Shown piece by piece: positions 8,359-17,095 of a stretch of 64,000 bases of DNA (the first letter of the stretch is position 1; every line of letters starts with the position of its first letter). The notes under the pieces were generated by a model. It did no database searches. It saw only the letters and a program-made list of their open reading frames with translations, and had not been told where the DNA came from. Both the position numbers and the translations under genes were made by a program. The DNA is from Bacillota bacterium (GTDB lineage Bacteria > Bacillota > Clostridia > Acetivibrionales > DSM-1351): the NCBI GenBank assembly GCA_023444055.1, contig JAEZRV010000008.1, forward strand, positions 62,001 through 126,000, given 5' to 3'.

Positions 8359-9885
8359 TTACGCTTTCAGCATTTGATAAAAAGCTTCACTTTCTTTTTT
8401 GAATTCTTCTGAAATTGAACGACCCTCTTCAAGCACAGATAAGGCTTCCTTATTTCTTCCGTTTTCGCATAAAACAACAGCAAGATCGTGGAAGGGGTCC
8501 ATGAATTTTCTGTCAGATAATTCAATAGCCTTCTTTAGGTATAAAATACCATTATCAATATCACCTAGCTTTGCCATAGATAGACCATACCCCTTATTTA
8601 TATATGGATCTAAGGGATGTTTATCAATTAGCTTTTTATTGGCTTCAAAAGACTGTTTATAGTTTTCTAGCATAAAAGAAACATATCCGTATATTTTTAA
8701 TGCTTCTTCATTATCAGGCTCTGCCAAGAGTACTTTTGATAATAGAAGCTCTGCTAGCTGATTGCTGTTATTATCAGCAAATTTCCTTGCTTTTTCAAGC
8801 ATTGTCTGAACATCAGATAGCCTTTCAAATTGGGATTCTGCTTTTTTTAGCGCATGATTATATGAACAGTAAGTATTTTCAGCATAAACTGATTTTCCGA
8901 TTGTTAGCTTTGTATTTCCGCAGCCACCAAGACATCTGTTGCCAAAAAGACATTTTTGACAAATGCCCGATAGCTTATCCTTTGTCATTTCACGATTCCA
9001 AGAGAAACTTGTTGGATCATTCCATATATCTATCAAAGATTTTTCATGAATATTTCCTTCAATGAACTCTCTGTTTCGGATAGAAGTACACCCTACAACA
9101 TCTCCATTATTTAGTATGCCTAACCCATATTTACCTGCGGCACAACCACTCCATGAATATTCATCGCCTTCTCGTGCTTTTTTTCTAATTTCAATTTCTT
9201 TTTTGTTAAAGTAACCTACACAATCTGCAAGCTGAATTTCAATACCGCCTTTAATCATGGCGTTGTAGGCGAAATCAATTAATTCATCAATATGATGAGG
9301 TTGAGTTACCAGCTCGGAGTTTTTAGACATATTACCCATAGGAAGACCTAGTTGCAGCTGCCATCCGAAAATATGCTTTTGGGAAAGGATATCATGTATT
9401 TCGTCAAGCTCTTTTAAGTTAATGTTATTAATAGTGGTAATTACTGAACAATTTAAGCCATTTGCTTTTAAAATATCAATTGCACTCATGACTCTATCGT
9501 AGGAGCCTTCTTTTCTTATAAAATCATGTGTGTTTTTAAGTCCATCTAGACTAAGTGCAACGGTATTTACTCCTGAAGCTTTAGCTTTTTTTGCTAATTC
9601 ATCGTTCATTAGCCAGCCATTTGTAATCATATTAGGTATTACGCCATTATCGTTTAATCTTTTTGCAATGAGATCCCAGTCTTTTCTAGTAGTTGGTTCT
9701 CCACCAGATAGTGTAATCCATTGAAACCCCAGCTTTGCTATATCGTCGCAGAGATTCAAGGCTTCTTCTGTAGTGAGTTCATCAGAAAGTGAATTTTCGC
9801 AGGATGACCCGCAATGCTTGCATCTTAAGTTACACCCCATTGTTATTTCCCATACCCCTGTAATGGGTTTATATTCTACACTCAT
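8359..9885 (-). CDS. Radical SAM/SPASM peptide-modifying enzyme with C-terminal TPR repeats
   Basis: A 508-residue enzyme. The radical-SAM motif CNLRCKHC (about residues 18-25) binds the [4Fe-4S] cluster that cleaves S-adenosylmethionine, and the GGEP motif follows. The SPASM region has the cysteine series C-AAGKYGLG, GCTSIRN, CQKCLFGNRCLGGCGN and a further Cys, giving auxiliary clusters. Residues from about 360 onwards form TPR-like helical repeats, which usually bind peptides or partner proteins. The gene follows the repeat-bearing precursor at 9999-10223 by about 110 bases with a hairpin between them. I infer it modifies that precursor; a role on the second precursor is also possible. Start ATG 9885 has GGGAGGATAAG upstream. 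Confidence 0.9.
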   Translation of the reverse strand: MSVEYKPITGVWEITMGCNLRCKHCGSSCENSLSDELTTEEALNLCDDIAKLGFQWITLSGGEPTTRKDWDLIAKRLNDNGVIPNMITNGWLMNDELAKKAKASGVNTVALSLDGLKNTHDFIRKEGSYDRVMSAIDILKANGLNCSVITTINNINLKELDEIHDILSQKHIFGWQLQLGLPMGNMSKNSELVTQPHHIDELIDFAYNAMIKGGIEIQLADCVGYFNKKEIEIRKKAREGDEYSWSGCAAGKYGLGILNNGDVVGCTSIRNREFIEGNIHEKSLIDIWNDPTSFSWNREMTKDKLSGICQKCLFGNRCLGGCGNTKLTIGKSVYAENTYCSYNHALKKAESQFERLSDVQTMLEKARKFADNNSNQLAELLLSKVLLAEPDNEEALKIYGYVSFMLENYKQSFEANKKLIDKHPLDPYINKGYGLSMAKLGDIDNGILYLKKAIELSDRKFMDPFHDLAVVLCENGRNKEALSVLEEGRSISEEFKKESEAFYQMLKA

Positions 9886-9908
9886 CTTATCCTCCCTATT
9901 TGATGGGG

Positions 9909-9930
9909 GGATGCGGAAATAACCGCATCC
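9909..9930 (-). terminator. Intercistronic hairpin between precursor and radical-SAM genes
   Basis: GGATGCGG and CCGCATCC form a perfect 8-bp stem with a six-base loop, without a T run. Such hairpins between a precursor gene and its enzyme commonly protect the upstream mRNA or lower read-through, which would favour precursor over enzyme. That role is inferred. Confidence 0.55.
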
Positions 9931-9998
9931 TAAGTTTCATAATACCTATAAGAATAATATGTACTTTGTGCTAATTAAAATATTATCAGTTCAAGAAA

Positions 9999-10223
9999 TT
10001 ATTTCAAACTATCAATTGGTTTAATACCATACAATGGTAAAATTGGGCCTGGTTCGATACCGTATAGTGGCTTCACTATATCGCCTGGAATTTTAATTCC
10101 ATAAAACAATCTTATTGGTGGATTCGTTATAGCTGCTGAAATGGAGCCTGAAACAAAACCTCCAACCATATCGAGTAATTCCTCATCACTCAGTTCAACC
10201 ATTTTTTTATTTTCTTTTTCCAT
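9999..10223 (-). CDS. Double-glycine RiPP precursor with three (F/L)YGI repeats
   Basis: A 74-residue peptide. The leader (about residues 1-22) is acidic and ends in EELLDMVGG, a double-glycine site suited to the C39 exporter at 14731. The core has three evenly spaced copies of a Tyr-Gly motif: LFYGIKIPG, PLYGIEPGP and PLYGIKPID. The start ATG 10223 follows GAAAGAGGTG. It lies between two radical-SAM genes. The X-Tyr-Gly tripeptide is the recognition motif of radical-SAM spliceases (PlpX type), which excise tyramine and leave an alpha-keto-beta-amino acid. I infer a spliceotide-like product; it could also be a crosslinked peptide of another class. No Cys is present, so it is not a sactipeptide. 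Confidence 0.8.
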   Translation of the reverse strand: MEKENKKMVELSDEELLDMVGGFVSGSISAAITNPPIRLFYGIKIPGDIVKPLYGIEPGPILPLYGIKPIDSLK

Positions 10224-10387
10224 AGCATACACCTCTTTCAATAAATTTAAATATAGGTATTATGAGTCCCTTCTTTATTATATTATGGATACTATACTCA
10301 ATGAAACATGTTTCTGCTAAAATATTAATGTTTTTTCGAAATTTACAAAAAATTTTAAAGAAAGATACAAAATTGGTTAGAAAAAAG

Positions 10388-11863
10388 TTATAATACATCT
10401 AACTGAGTCTGAAGGTATAATTTTTGTATATTTATTTGCTTACAATTTGTTTTGTCCTTATCCTTGTTAATTGCACATGGACCTAATTTGTTTGTGCACA
10501 GGAATCTAAATTCACATTTCAAGCATGACTCATCATCGATCTGGTTTTTTGGTAATTTTGCTCGGATTTTTTTGAAAATCTCATTTTCGAACATAGTTGA
10601 TAAAGAATCGTTATGTATATTTCCTAGAATGTATTCATCGTTTTCAAAGCATTGGCACGGATATACATCGCCATTGCCATTGATATAAAAGGATGGATAA
10701 CAGGCAAGACGGCTGGGAATGTTAGGTGGAATTAATCTACCACCGTGACAAAATGAAAAAACATTTATTTTACCGGAGATTATTTTTTCAGCCTGCTCAT
10801 TATCTTCATTGCATTCACCGATATAAGTATTGCGTAAACTTTGAGCAACACTTTTTATATACTGATCTTCTGTTATCGAAAGTAAATTATCCACTTTTAA
10901 ATCATTTATTTTACTAAATTGAGTCATTGCCCAAGAGAGCTTGCAATTGCACAACTTTTCTTCTATTACAGAAACAAGCTTGCTTAGAGAATTAATGTTT
11001 ACTGCTGATACAATTGGCTTTATAGTTATGGATAATTTCTTCTTATTTAATGAAAATTCATTTATTTTTTCTAGTGCTACAAAAATATTGTTTTCTAAAA
11101 CAGTATTAGGGTTTCCCCACAATACTTCAAGTTCTTTTTCTATAACACTATCTAAACTTATTGTAAAACTATCAACACATTCAGAGAGTTTTTCAATATC
11201 TATAGAATTTAAAAGAGTACCGTTAGTTATAAAATGGGTTTCTAAGCCTATTTTTTTTACTTCATTACAAATTTCAACCAATTCTTTGTTAAGTGTAGGT
11301 TCTCCGCCAGTAAAAATAACCTTATAACCGTTCATACTCTTAAATTCTTTTAATACCTCAATAATTTTATCTTTTGATATCTTAGAGTTAGAGTTGTTAT
11401 TTAGTCTTTTATGTCTTTCTTCCTTATTAAAGCAATATATGCAGTTCAAATTGCATTTATCTGACAGACTTATATAGATTTCGTTAAATGGATATTTTTC
11501 TACTGTGTTAATATCATAGAGCTCATTCATCCAATTAGCTTCAGCAGGAGTTTTTTTATCTGACAGAAATCTGTTTTTTATCAATTCTTCTACAAAAGGT
11601 ATAACATCTTCCTGAAATATTGAATCAGTAATCTGAAATTGATTTATTAATTTCTCTTTCACAATACTCATATTATTATTATCATGAATTGCATTGTATA
11701 TCGAAGCACCTATCTCATCTAATGTAATCCAGTAATGGATTGATGGATTAAATAAAATATATGTGTCTTGACTATTTTCAATAATTGATTCATAATTTTC
11801 AACTTTATACAAATAATTTGTATAATTATCAAATAAATAGAAATTTTCGCTAACAATTTGCAT
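10388..11863 (-). CDS. Radical SAM/SPASM enzyme with N-terminal PqqD-like recognition domain
   Basis: A 491-residue enzyme. Residues 1 to about 95 resemble a PqqD/RRE domain, which binds the leader of a precursor peptide. The radical-SAM motif CNLNCIYC follows near residue 140, with FTGGEPT behind it. The C-terminal SPASM part has FCHGG, CYPSF, CQCFEN and the CLKCEFRFLC series for auxiliary Fe-S clusters. The start is ATG 11863, with AAGGAG seven bases upstream; an earlier in-frame start lacks a site. It lies 101 bases after the KPYEIP precursor and 164 bases before the YGI precursor. The likely role is modification of one or both precursors. Confidence 0.9.
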   Translation of the reverse strand: MQIVSENFYLFDNYTNYLYKVENYESIIENSQDTYILFNPSIHYWITLDEIGASIYNAIHDNNNMSIVKEKLINQFQITDSIFQEDVIPFVEELIKNRFLSDKKTPAEANWMNELYDINTVEKYPFNEIYISLSDKCNLNCIYCFNKEERHKRLNNNSNSKISKDKIIEVLKEFKSMNGYKVIFTGGEPTLNKELVEICNEVKKIGLETHFITNGTLLNSIDIEKLSECVDSFTISLDSVIEKELEVLWGNPNTVLENNIFVALEKINEFSLNKKKLSITIKPIVSAVNINSLSKLVSVIEEKLCNCKLSWAMTQFSKINDLKVDNLLSITEDQYIKSVAQSLRNTYIGECNEDNEQAEKIISGKINVFSFCHGGRLIPPNIPSRLACYPSFYINGNGDVYPCQCFENDEYILGNIHNDSLSTMFENEIFKKIRAKLPKNQIDDESCLKCEFRFLCTNKLGPCAINKDKDKTNCKQINIQKLYLQTQLDVL

Positions 11864-11964
11864 AGATTTACTCCTTGTAACTACCAATTTATATAGTTAG
11901 GTCAATTCAAGATATTTTCTGTTAAAGTTGATCTTGAGTATGTATTAACTTACTTGTATTTATA

Positions 11965-12183
11965 TTACATTCTATCTGTATCAAATTTATTAGGAATTTC
12001 ATAGGGCTTAGGAATTTCATACGGTTTAGCTACCAGTCCAGTTAATATTGGTTTTAAAATATCTGGTATAAAAATATCTGGTTTAATGTAGCCTCCGTTT
12101 ATTTCTTGTGATTCTCTCTCTGACATTTCATCTAAATTTACTTTTGTAAAGTCTGGTTTTTGTATTGATGGTTTTTTCCACAT
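11965..12183 (-). CDS. Double-glycine RiPP precursor with tandem KPYEIP repeat
   Basis: A 72-residue peptide with an excellent ribosome site (TAGGAGGTA). The leader ends in RESQEINGG near residue 31. The core is Pro/Ile-rich (YIKPDIFIPDILKP) and contains two tandem KPYEIP units near residues 54-65, then a charged tail. It sits directly upstream of the RRE-containing radical-SAM gene, the classic precursor-enzyme order. The Tyr-centred repeats recall the neighbouring YGI precursor but lack the Gly after Tyr. No Cys, Ser-rich or Thr-rich core is seen, so lanthipeptide or sactipeptide chemistry is unlikely. Confidence 0.77.
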   Translation of the reverse strand: MWKKPSIQKPDFTKVNLDEMSERESQEINGGYIKPDIFIPDILKPILTGLVAKPYEIPKPYEIPNKFDTDRM

Positions 12184-12582
12184 AAAAAAGTACCTCCTAA
12201 AATATTTATTAAATTAATACCTGAATTGACCTAATTATACAAAGCATAACATATTTTTAAATTAGTGTAAAATGTTGTTTATATAAATAGTACATACTCT
12301 TTTGCCCACTCAATTAGATCTTTTTCTTCTAGAGTGAGCATAGGTACCAAGTTCTTTAGAAACTTTAGAAGATCGCCATCCGTTTTCAAATATAAATTTG
12401 ACTATATATGAAGAGGCAGTGTTTTTGGATTTATATAAGTAGTTGATAAAGAAGGGTGATATTTGTAGCAGAAATACTATGAAATACAAAGAGAATATAC
12501 GGTGCTCTAAAATTTATTTGTTATGCTAAGTGTTATGCAATGTAAACCATCTATTAAAAACTAAAGTGGAAAAATAAAAACT
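12184..12582. other. Intergenic region with a possible decayed reading frame
   Basis: Nearly 400 bases without a clear gene. On the minus strand about 12279-12395 reads as 39 codons ending ...LTLEEKDLIEWAKEYVLFI, which has a protein-like amphipathic character. It has no start or ribosome site and a stop directly upstream. It may be the tail of a lost regulator or immunity gene. Confidence 0.3.
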
Positions 12583-12828
12583 TTAGTGCTTTTTTTTACC
12601 ATATATTTCATTTTCAACGAAAATCATCATTTTATTTCTAATATAAAAGTAGGCAAGAAAAATTAATATAGTATTTAGACCAATAACAATATAGTTGTTA
12701 AACATTTTAGCAATTATGTATATTGCTAAAAAAGCCAACATAATTGTACTTATTATTATTATATTATTTTTAAGCCATTTCTTTTTTAATGCTTTTTCCA
12801 AATTATTTTTGTCAAGTTTGCTCGTCAT
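12583..12828 (-). CDS. Small two-helix membrane protein, probable bacteriocin immunity
   Basis: An 81-residue basic protein with two predicted membrane helices (about residues 20-42 and 45-64) and a Lys-rich tail ending GKKKH. GAGGGAGA lies at normal spacing before ATG 12828. It follows the two bacteriocin genes on the same strand. Size, charge, topology and position fit the small membrane immunity proteins of class II bacteriocins; there is no sequence signature that proves it. Confidence 0.6.
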   Translation of the reverse strand: MTSKLDKNNLEKALKKKWLKNNIIIISTIMLAFLAIYIIAKMFNNYIVIGLNTILIFLAYFYIRNKMMIFVENEIYGKKKH

Positions 12829-12919
12829 AAAATCTCCCTCATTTTTTCTATAGTTACTTATACACCAATTAAGAACTATAAATATATAGTCATATTTGGT
12901 GTATAAGTAACGCTTATAT

Positions 12920-13102
12920 TTAGTATACCCAAATATCTCCAAGGGCAACTATACCAATAGCAACTGAAACTGGATTAACACCTGTTGCGATTACTCCTCC
13001 GACTGTTATAAGAGTTCCGCCAATCTGTCCCCATATTCCTCCACCGTTTATAGCCTCCAAATCAGCACTAGAAATACTAATAAAGTTATCCATACTGTTC
13101 AT
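12920..13102 (-). CDS. Class II bacteriocin peptide with double-glycine leader (partner 1)
   Basis: A 60-residue peptide. The leader resembles others here (SADLEAINGG, cleavage after about residue 21). The core is about 38 residues, Gly/Val/Ile-rich and membrane-active in character, with GxxxG-type spacing (GIWGQIGG, TVGGVIATG) and a C-terminal aromatic tail IWVY. AAGGGGGAG precedes the start. It lies 12 bases after the other bacteriocin gene. The pairing suggests a two-peptide (class IIb) bacteriocin. Confidence 0.75.
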   Translation of the reverse strand: MNSMDNFISISSADLEAINGGGIWGQIGGTLITVGGVIATGVNPVSVAIGIVALGDIWVY

Positions 13103-13114
13103 ATAATCTCCCCC

Positions 13115-13312
13115 TTAATCTGTACATGCATCATAGATACATAGACCTGCACCAACAACTACTAGACCTGCACCTACGCATACTGCCAAAGGTGATGTGC
13201 CTGCAATAAAACCTAAAGCATATACAAAAGCAACAAATCCCCCACCATCAACTTGCTCCATCTCATTTTGTGACAATTCACAAAAACCGTCTAATCTTAA
13301 TTGTTTTGTCAT
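13115..13312 (-). CDS. Class II bacteriocin peptide with double-glycine leader (partner 2)
   Basis: A 65-residue peptide beginning MTKQLRLDGF. The leader contains ELSQNEMEQVDGG, a textbook GG site near residue 24. The core is hydrophobic with GAGLVVVGAGL (GxxxG-like) and two cysteines (VCVG and LCIYDACTD give three Cys in all), so a disulfide is possible. AAAAAGGAG precedes the start. It is first in a probable operon with the second peptide and the immunity-like gene. Confidence 0.75.
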   Translation of the reverse strand: MTKQLRLDGFCELSQNEMEQVDGGGFVAFVYALGFIAGTSPLAVCVGAGLVVVGAGLCIYDACTD

Positions 13313-14012
13313 TTTTTAATCTCCTTTTTCTGATTTATATCAAGACTTCGCCATTTATACAATGTCGACCTTGCATACTGACTAAGCCAGATATACGAGC
13401 TAAGTATCTTTGGACTATTTCCTACATAAAAATTCAGAAACATTTTGCTATATGTCTGACTGTGAAGTTGGTTCATTTATGTCACATTATACTTTCGTGT
13501 GATTATTTGGAGTTTATTTGCAATAATAAGGTCTTTTGGTTTTTATAGTATTTAATCAGTAAAAAGTTATCATGAGCACAAATACTAGTTTTAAAATGTA
13601 ATTTTCGGATTATAGTATATTTTACTATATAATATATTTTTATATAGATTAAACAACTAATAAACATATTGGTTAAGTTGTATTACTAAACTACATTTGT
13701 AAAAAAGTTAATATTATTAAAAATATTGTAACATTTTTCTTCGTTTATATCAATTTAAATTATTATTTTTTAGCCACCAGAGTAAAACTTTTTATTAGGT
13801 CTAAAAATATAATTTGTAGCCAATTAGTGTAAGATTGACAAGGCGTTAGATTTATTCAAATAATTTAAATCAGCTATAAATGGGGGAAACTAAAAATAAT
13901 GTGTTGATTATAAAAAAAGAATGCATTAATATAATATTTATATAAAAATATTATATTTTAGAAATTACAGGATATCTTTACAGTGCAAATAAAATATTAG
14001 GAGTTGATTATT
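13313..14012. other. Divergent intergenic region of the bacteriocin island
   Basis: About 700 bases, very AT-rich, between the minus-strand bacteriocin genes and the plus-strand export genes. Control regions for both directions must lie here. I see several AT-rich inverted stretches around 13610-13640 and 13920-13960, but no gene, tRNA or assignable operator. A 92-codon open frame at 13270-13548 has no protein-like features. Confidence 0.45.
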
Positions 14013-14489
14013 TTGGCATTAATAGAGGCAGGAAAAGAAATTAAACTAGAAAATGTTTTGTCATTAAGAAAAAAAGTGACTCAACAAGATGTTAATTCTG
14101 AGATGATGAAGATAGGTAAATTTCTTCAAGATAATGGAGCTAAGAAAGCAGGACCAGTAGTTACTGCTACATTTGCAATAGAGACTTTAAACGGACAGTC
14201 TATTTTGGATATGGAAATACTAATACCTTTAGACAAGGAAATTACAGTGCTAGGTGAGTACACACTGAAGCCTGTTTTTCATATAGTGAATGCTCTTTAT
14301 GCAAGGCATGAGGGAAATCCATCAATTATACAAAATACATATAATGAAATGCTAGCTTATATTAATCAGAATAAGCTACAGCAAATAACAGCTGGCTATA
14401 ATGTGCAGATTAAGGACATGCTGCCGGGAATGTCACCTGATGATATGATTATTGATGTTTACATTGGAATGAACCCCAACATTCTGTAA
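14013..14489 (+). CDS. Unrecognised 158-residue protein at the head of the export genes
   Basis: A soluble-looking protein without membrane segment, signal peptide or Cys pattern. The start TTG 14013 follows ATTAGGAG at good spacing; an earlier TTG at 14004 abuts the ribosome site. The middle has alternating beta-strand-like stretches (VVTATFAIET, DMEILIPLDKEI) separated by helices. This recalls GyrI-like effector-binding folds or the small DUF5085-type proteins of Firmicutes, but I cannot name the family. It precedes the exporter by about 240 bases. It may be an accessory or immunity-related factor; this is a guess from position. Confidence 0.6.
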   Translation: MALIEAGKEIKLENVLSLRKKVTQQDVNSEMMKIGKFLQDNGAKKAGPVVTATFAIETLNGQSILDMEILIPLDKEITVLGEYTLKPVFHIVNALYARHEGNPSIIQNTYNEMLAYINQNKLQQITAGYNVQIKDMLPGMSPDDMIIDVYIGMNPNIL

Positions 14490-14730
14490 TTAGTTGTATA
14501 AGCCATGGGACAGTGGCTTATATAATTAATTTATGGGTCAAAAATAAAGATACGTTAAGTGTTATTTAGTCTGATTTTCTTTGAAAAGAGTATGTTTTAG
14601 CAATATTTACAAATTAGATAAACTATAGTAACATTATAAGAGAGACGGTGTGAATGGCTAAAATATTAGTAGTTCACATCGTTTTGGCAAAATTTTATAA
14701 AGAAGTCATATACAAATGGAGATTTAAACC

Positions 14731-17094
14731 ATGCAAAATCCGTTCAAACGTTACTATTGCATCAAACAGCATGACATTACCGATTGCGGTGCGGCATGTC
14801 TTGCGACGATAAGTAAACAATATGGCTTTAAAACATCAATAACGAAAATAAGAGAAGTTGCCGGAACTGATAAGCAAGGAACAAATGCGTATGGTGTAAT
14901 TAAAGCAGCTGAGGGGCTTGGTTTTACAGCTAAGGGCGTAAAGGGCAATCAGGAAGCATTTTTTTCGGAATTTCCACTGCCCTGCATCGCACATGTAGTT
15001 GTAGAAGGTACTCTTTTGCACTATGTAGTTATACATAAAATTACTAAAAAGCAGGTAATAGTCGCTGATCCAGGAAAGGGCATTGTAAAATATACGCCGG
15101 AAGACTTCTTCAAAATATGGACAGGTGTACTTATTTTAATGGTTCCTAATGTCACATTTACCAAAGGTGATGAAACAAAGGGGCTTTTTTCGCGTTTCTT
15201 TAATTTATTGCTGCCACAAAAGAAGCTTCTCATTAATATATTTTTTACATCGCTAATATATACGCTACTAGGTATTGCAGCTTCGTTTTATTTTACGTTT
15301 CTTTTAGATGATATACTTCAGTACAATCTTGAAAAAACCCTGCATGTAATATCAATAGGGATTATATTGCTATACTTATTTCAAACCTTACTTGGAGCGT
15401 TCCGTTCACACATGGTGTTATATCTTTCACAGAAGATAGATATTCCGCTTATATTAGGGTATTATCAGCATGTTCTTGGACTCCCGATGAATTTCTTCGG
15501 AACACGAAAGGTTGGAGAAATTGTATCACGTTTTATGGATGCTTCAAAGGTTCGAGATGCTATATCAGGTGCAACACTTACAATAATGATTGATACCTTA
15601 ATGGCTATAGCAGGAGCAATTATTTTATATACGCAGAATGCTATGCTTTTTGTCATCTCAGTAATAATAGCAGCTATTTATGCAGTAATTGTTTTTGCCT
15701 TTAACAAGCCGATTAAAGCTGTTAACCAAGAGCAAATGGAGCAAAATGCACAACTAACCTCATATCTGGTTGAATCACTAAATGGAATTGAGACGGTTAA
15801 AACCTTTAATGCTGAGTCAGAAGCGTCGCTAAAGACTGAAGGTAAGTTTGTAAAGCTACTCAGATCTATATTTAAGGGCGGTATAATAAATAATGTAAGA
15901 AGTTCTATAACTGGGTTTACAGCTATGGCAGGCGGTGTTGTTATTCTCTGGGTAGGTGCATGGAATGTAATCCATGGCAATATGACAGCTGGACAGCTGC
16001 TGTCCTTTAATGCATTGCTTGGATATTTTCTTGATCCGATAAAGAATCTGATAAATCTTCAACCCATGATGCAAACTGCAATTGTAGCATCTGACAGACT
16101 GGGTGAGATATTTGATCTTGCACTGGAAAAAGGAGAAAATGAGGACAAGCAGATAAAGCCTTCAGACTTAAAAGGTGATATTTGTTTTCAAAATGTTGAT
16201 TTTAGATATGGAACCCGTGCATTGGTATTAGATAAAATAAACCTAACAATAAAACAAGGAGAGAAGATTGCATTTGTTGGGGAGAGCGGCTCGGGAAAAA
16301 CTACTTTAGTTAAGCTGCTGATGAATCTCTATCCTTGGGAAAATGGTGAAATAACCATAAAGGGCTACAACGTAAAAGACATAAATTATGATTCGTTGAG
16401 AGAAAAGATTGCATACATATCACAAGAGATATTTATGTTCAGTGGCACGATAAGAGAAAATTTATGTCTGGGAAACAAAAATCTTGAAATGGAAGAAATA
16501 ATCGAGGCATGCAAGATGGCGCAGGCTCACGATTTTATAAATAAATTTCCTTTGAGATATGAAACTAATTTAGAAGAAAACGGTGCAAATTTATCTGGAG
16601 GTCAAAAACAGAGATTGGCAATAGCAAGAGCCATACTAAAAAAGCCTGATATATTCATAATGGATGAAGCTACTAGTAATTTAGATTCTATTGCCGAAAA
16701 AGCTATCGAAAGAACCATTGAAACAGTATGCGAGGGAGTTACTACAATAATAATTGCTCACAGGTTAAGCACCATTAAACGCTGTGACAGGATATATGTT
16801 ATGGAAGAAGGGAAGATAATAGAAACTGGCAGCCACAATGAATTAATGAACGGCGGAGGTAGATATTTTGAACTCTGGAAAGAACAACTGCCTGATAATC
16901 TTGAAGACAGTACTAAAAAAAATGCAGACGATATAATTAAATCATTGGATAAAAAAATAGGCGATAACACATTTCAAAATAAAGAAGCTGAGGTAAATGA
17001 AGTTAATACATTTTCACAGGTAGCAACATCTACTGTTCCGATTCCAGCAGGATTTGGAATCCCTACAATCAGTTTGGAAAAGGAGGATGAGTAG
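14731..17094 (+). CDS. Peptidase-containing ABC transporter (C39 peptidase, bacteriocin exporter)
   Basis: A 787-residue exporter that cleaves double-glycine leaders and pumps the peptide out. The N-terminal C39 protease has its catalytic cysteine (Cys19 in HDITDCGAACLA), a His in the LHYVVIHK segment and Asp in VADPGKG. Six membrane helices follow (about residues 160-440). The ATPase domain has Walker A GESGSGKTT, the signature LSGGQKQR and Walker B IFIMDEATSNLD. The last 70 residues extend past the usual end of the ATPase and finish in a hydrophobic/Pro segment of unknown role. The start ATG 14731 has GGAG upstream. The substrates are most likely the four GG peptides encoded on the opposite strand. 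Confidence 0.95.
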   Translation: MQNPFKRYYCIKQHDITDCGAACLATISKQYGFKTSITKIREVAGTDKQGTNAYGVIKAAEGLGFTAKGVKGNQEAFFSEFPLPCIAHVVVEGTLLHYVVIHKITKKQVIVADPGKGIVKYTPEDFFKIWTGVLILMVPNVTFTKGDETKGLFSRFFNLLLPQKKLLINIFFTSLIYTLLGIAASFYFTFLLDDILQYNLEKTLHVISIGIILLYLFQTLLGAFRSHMVLYLSQKIDIPLILGYYQHVLGLPMNFFGTRKVGEIVSRFMDASKVRDAISGATLTIMIDTLMAIAGAIILYTQNAMLFVISVIIAAIYAVIVFAFNKPIKAVNQEQMEQNAQLTSYLVESLNGIETVKTFNAESEASLKTEGKFVKLLRSIFKGGIINNVRSSITGFTAMAGGVVILWVGAWNVIHGNMTAGQLLSFNALLGYFLDPIKNLINLQPMMQTAIVASDRLGEIFDLALEKGENEDKQIKPSDLKGDICFQNVDFRYGTRALVLDKINLTIKQGEKIAFVGESGSGKTTLVKLLMNLYPWENGEITIKGYNVKDINYDSLREKIAYISQEIFMFSGTIRENLCLGNKNLEMEEIIEACKMAQAHDFINKFPLRYETNLEENGANLSGGQKQRLAIARAILKKPDIFIMDEATSNLDSIAEKAIERTIETVCEGVTTIIIAHRLSTIKRCDRIYVMEEGKIIETGSHNELMNGGGRYFELWKEQLPDNLEDSTKKNADDIIKSLDKKIGDNTFQNKEAEVNEVNTFSQVATSTVPIPAGFGIPTISLEKEDE

Positions 17095-17095
17095 C

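Noticed and set aside
9999..12183. Assignment of the precursors to the Clo7bot/CLI_3235 Cys-rich peptide family
   Set aside because: Those clostridial radical-SAM targets are cysteine-rich; both precursors here lack cysteine.
13270..13548. 92-codon open frame opposite the bacteriocin gene
   Set aside because: It is largely the antisense of the bacteriocin start and AT-rich intergenic DNA, without domain features.
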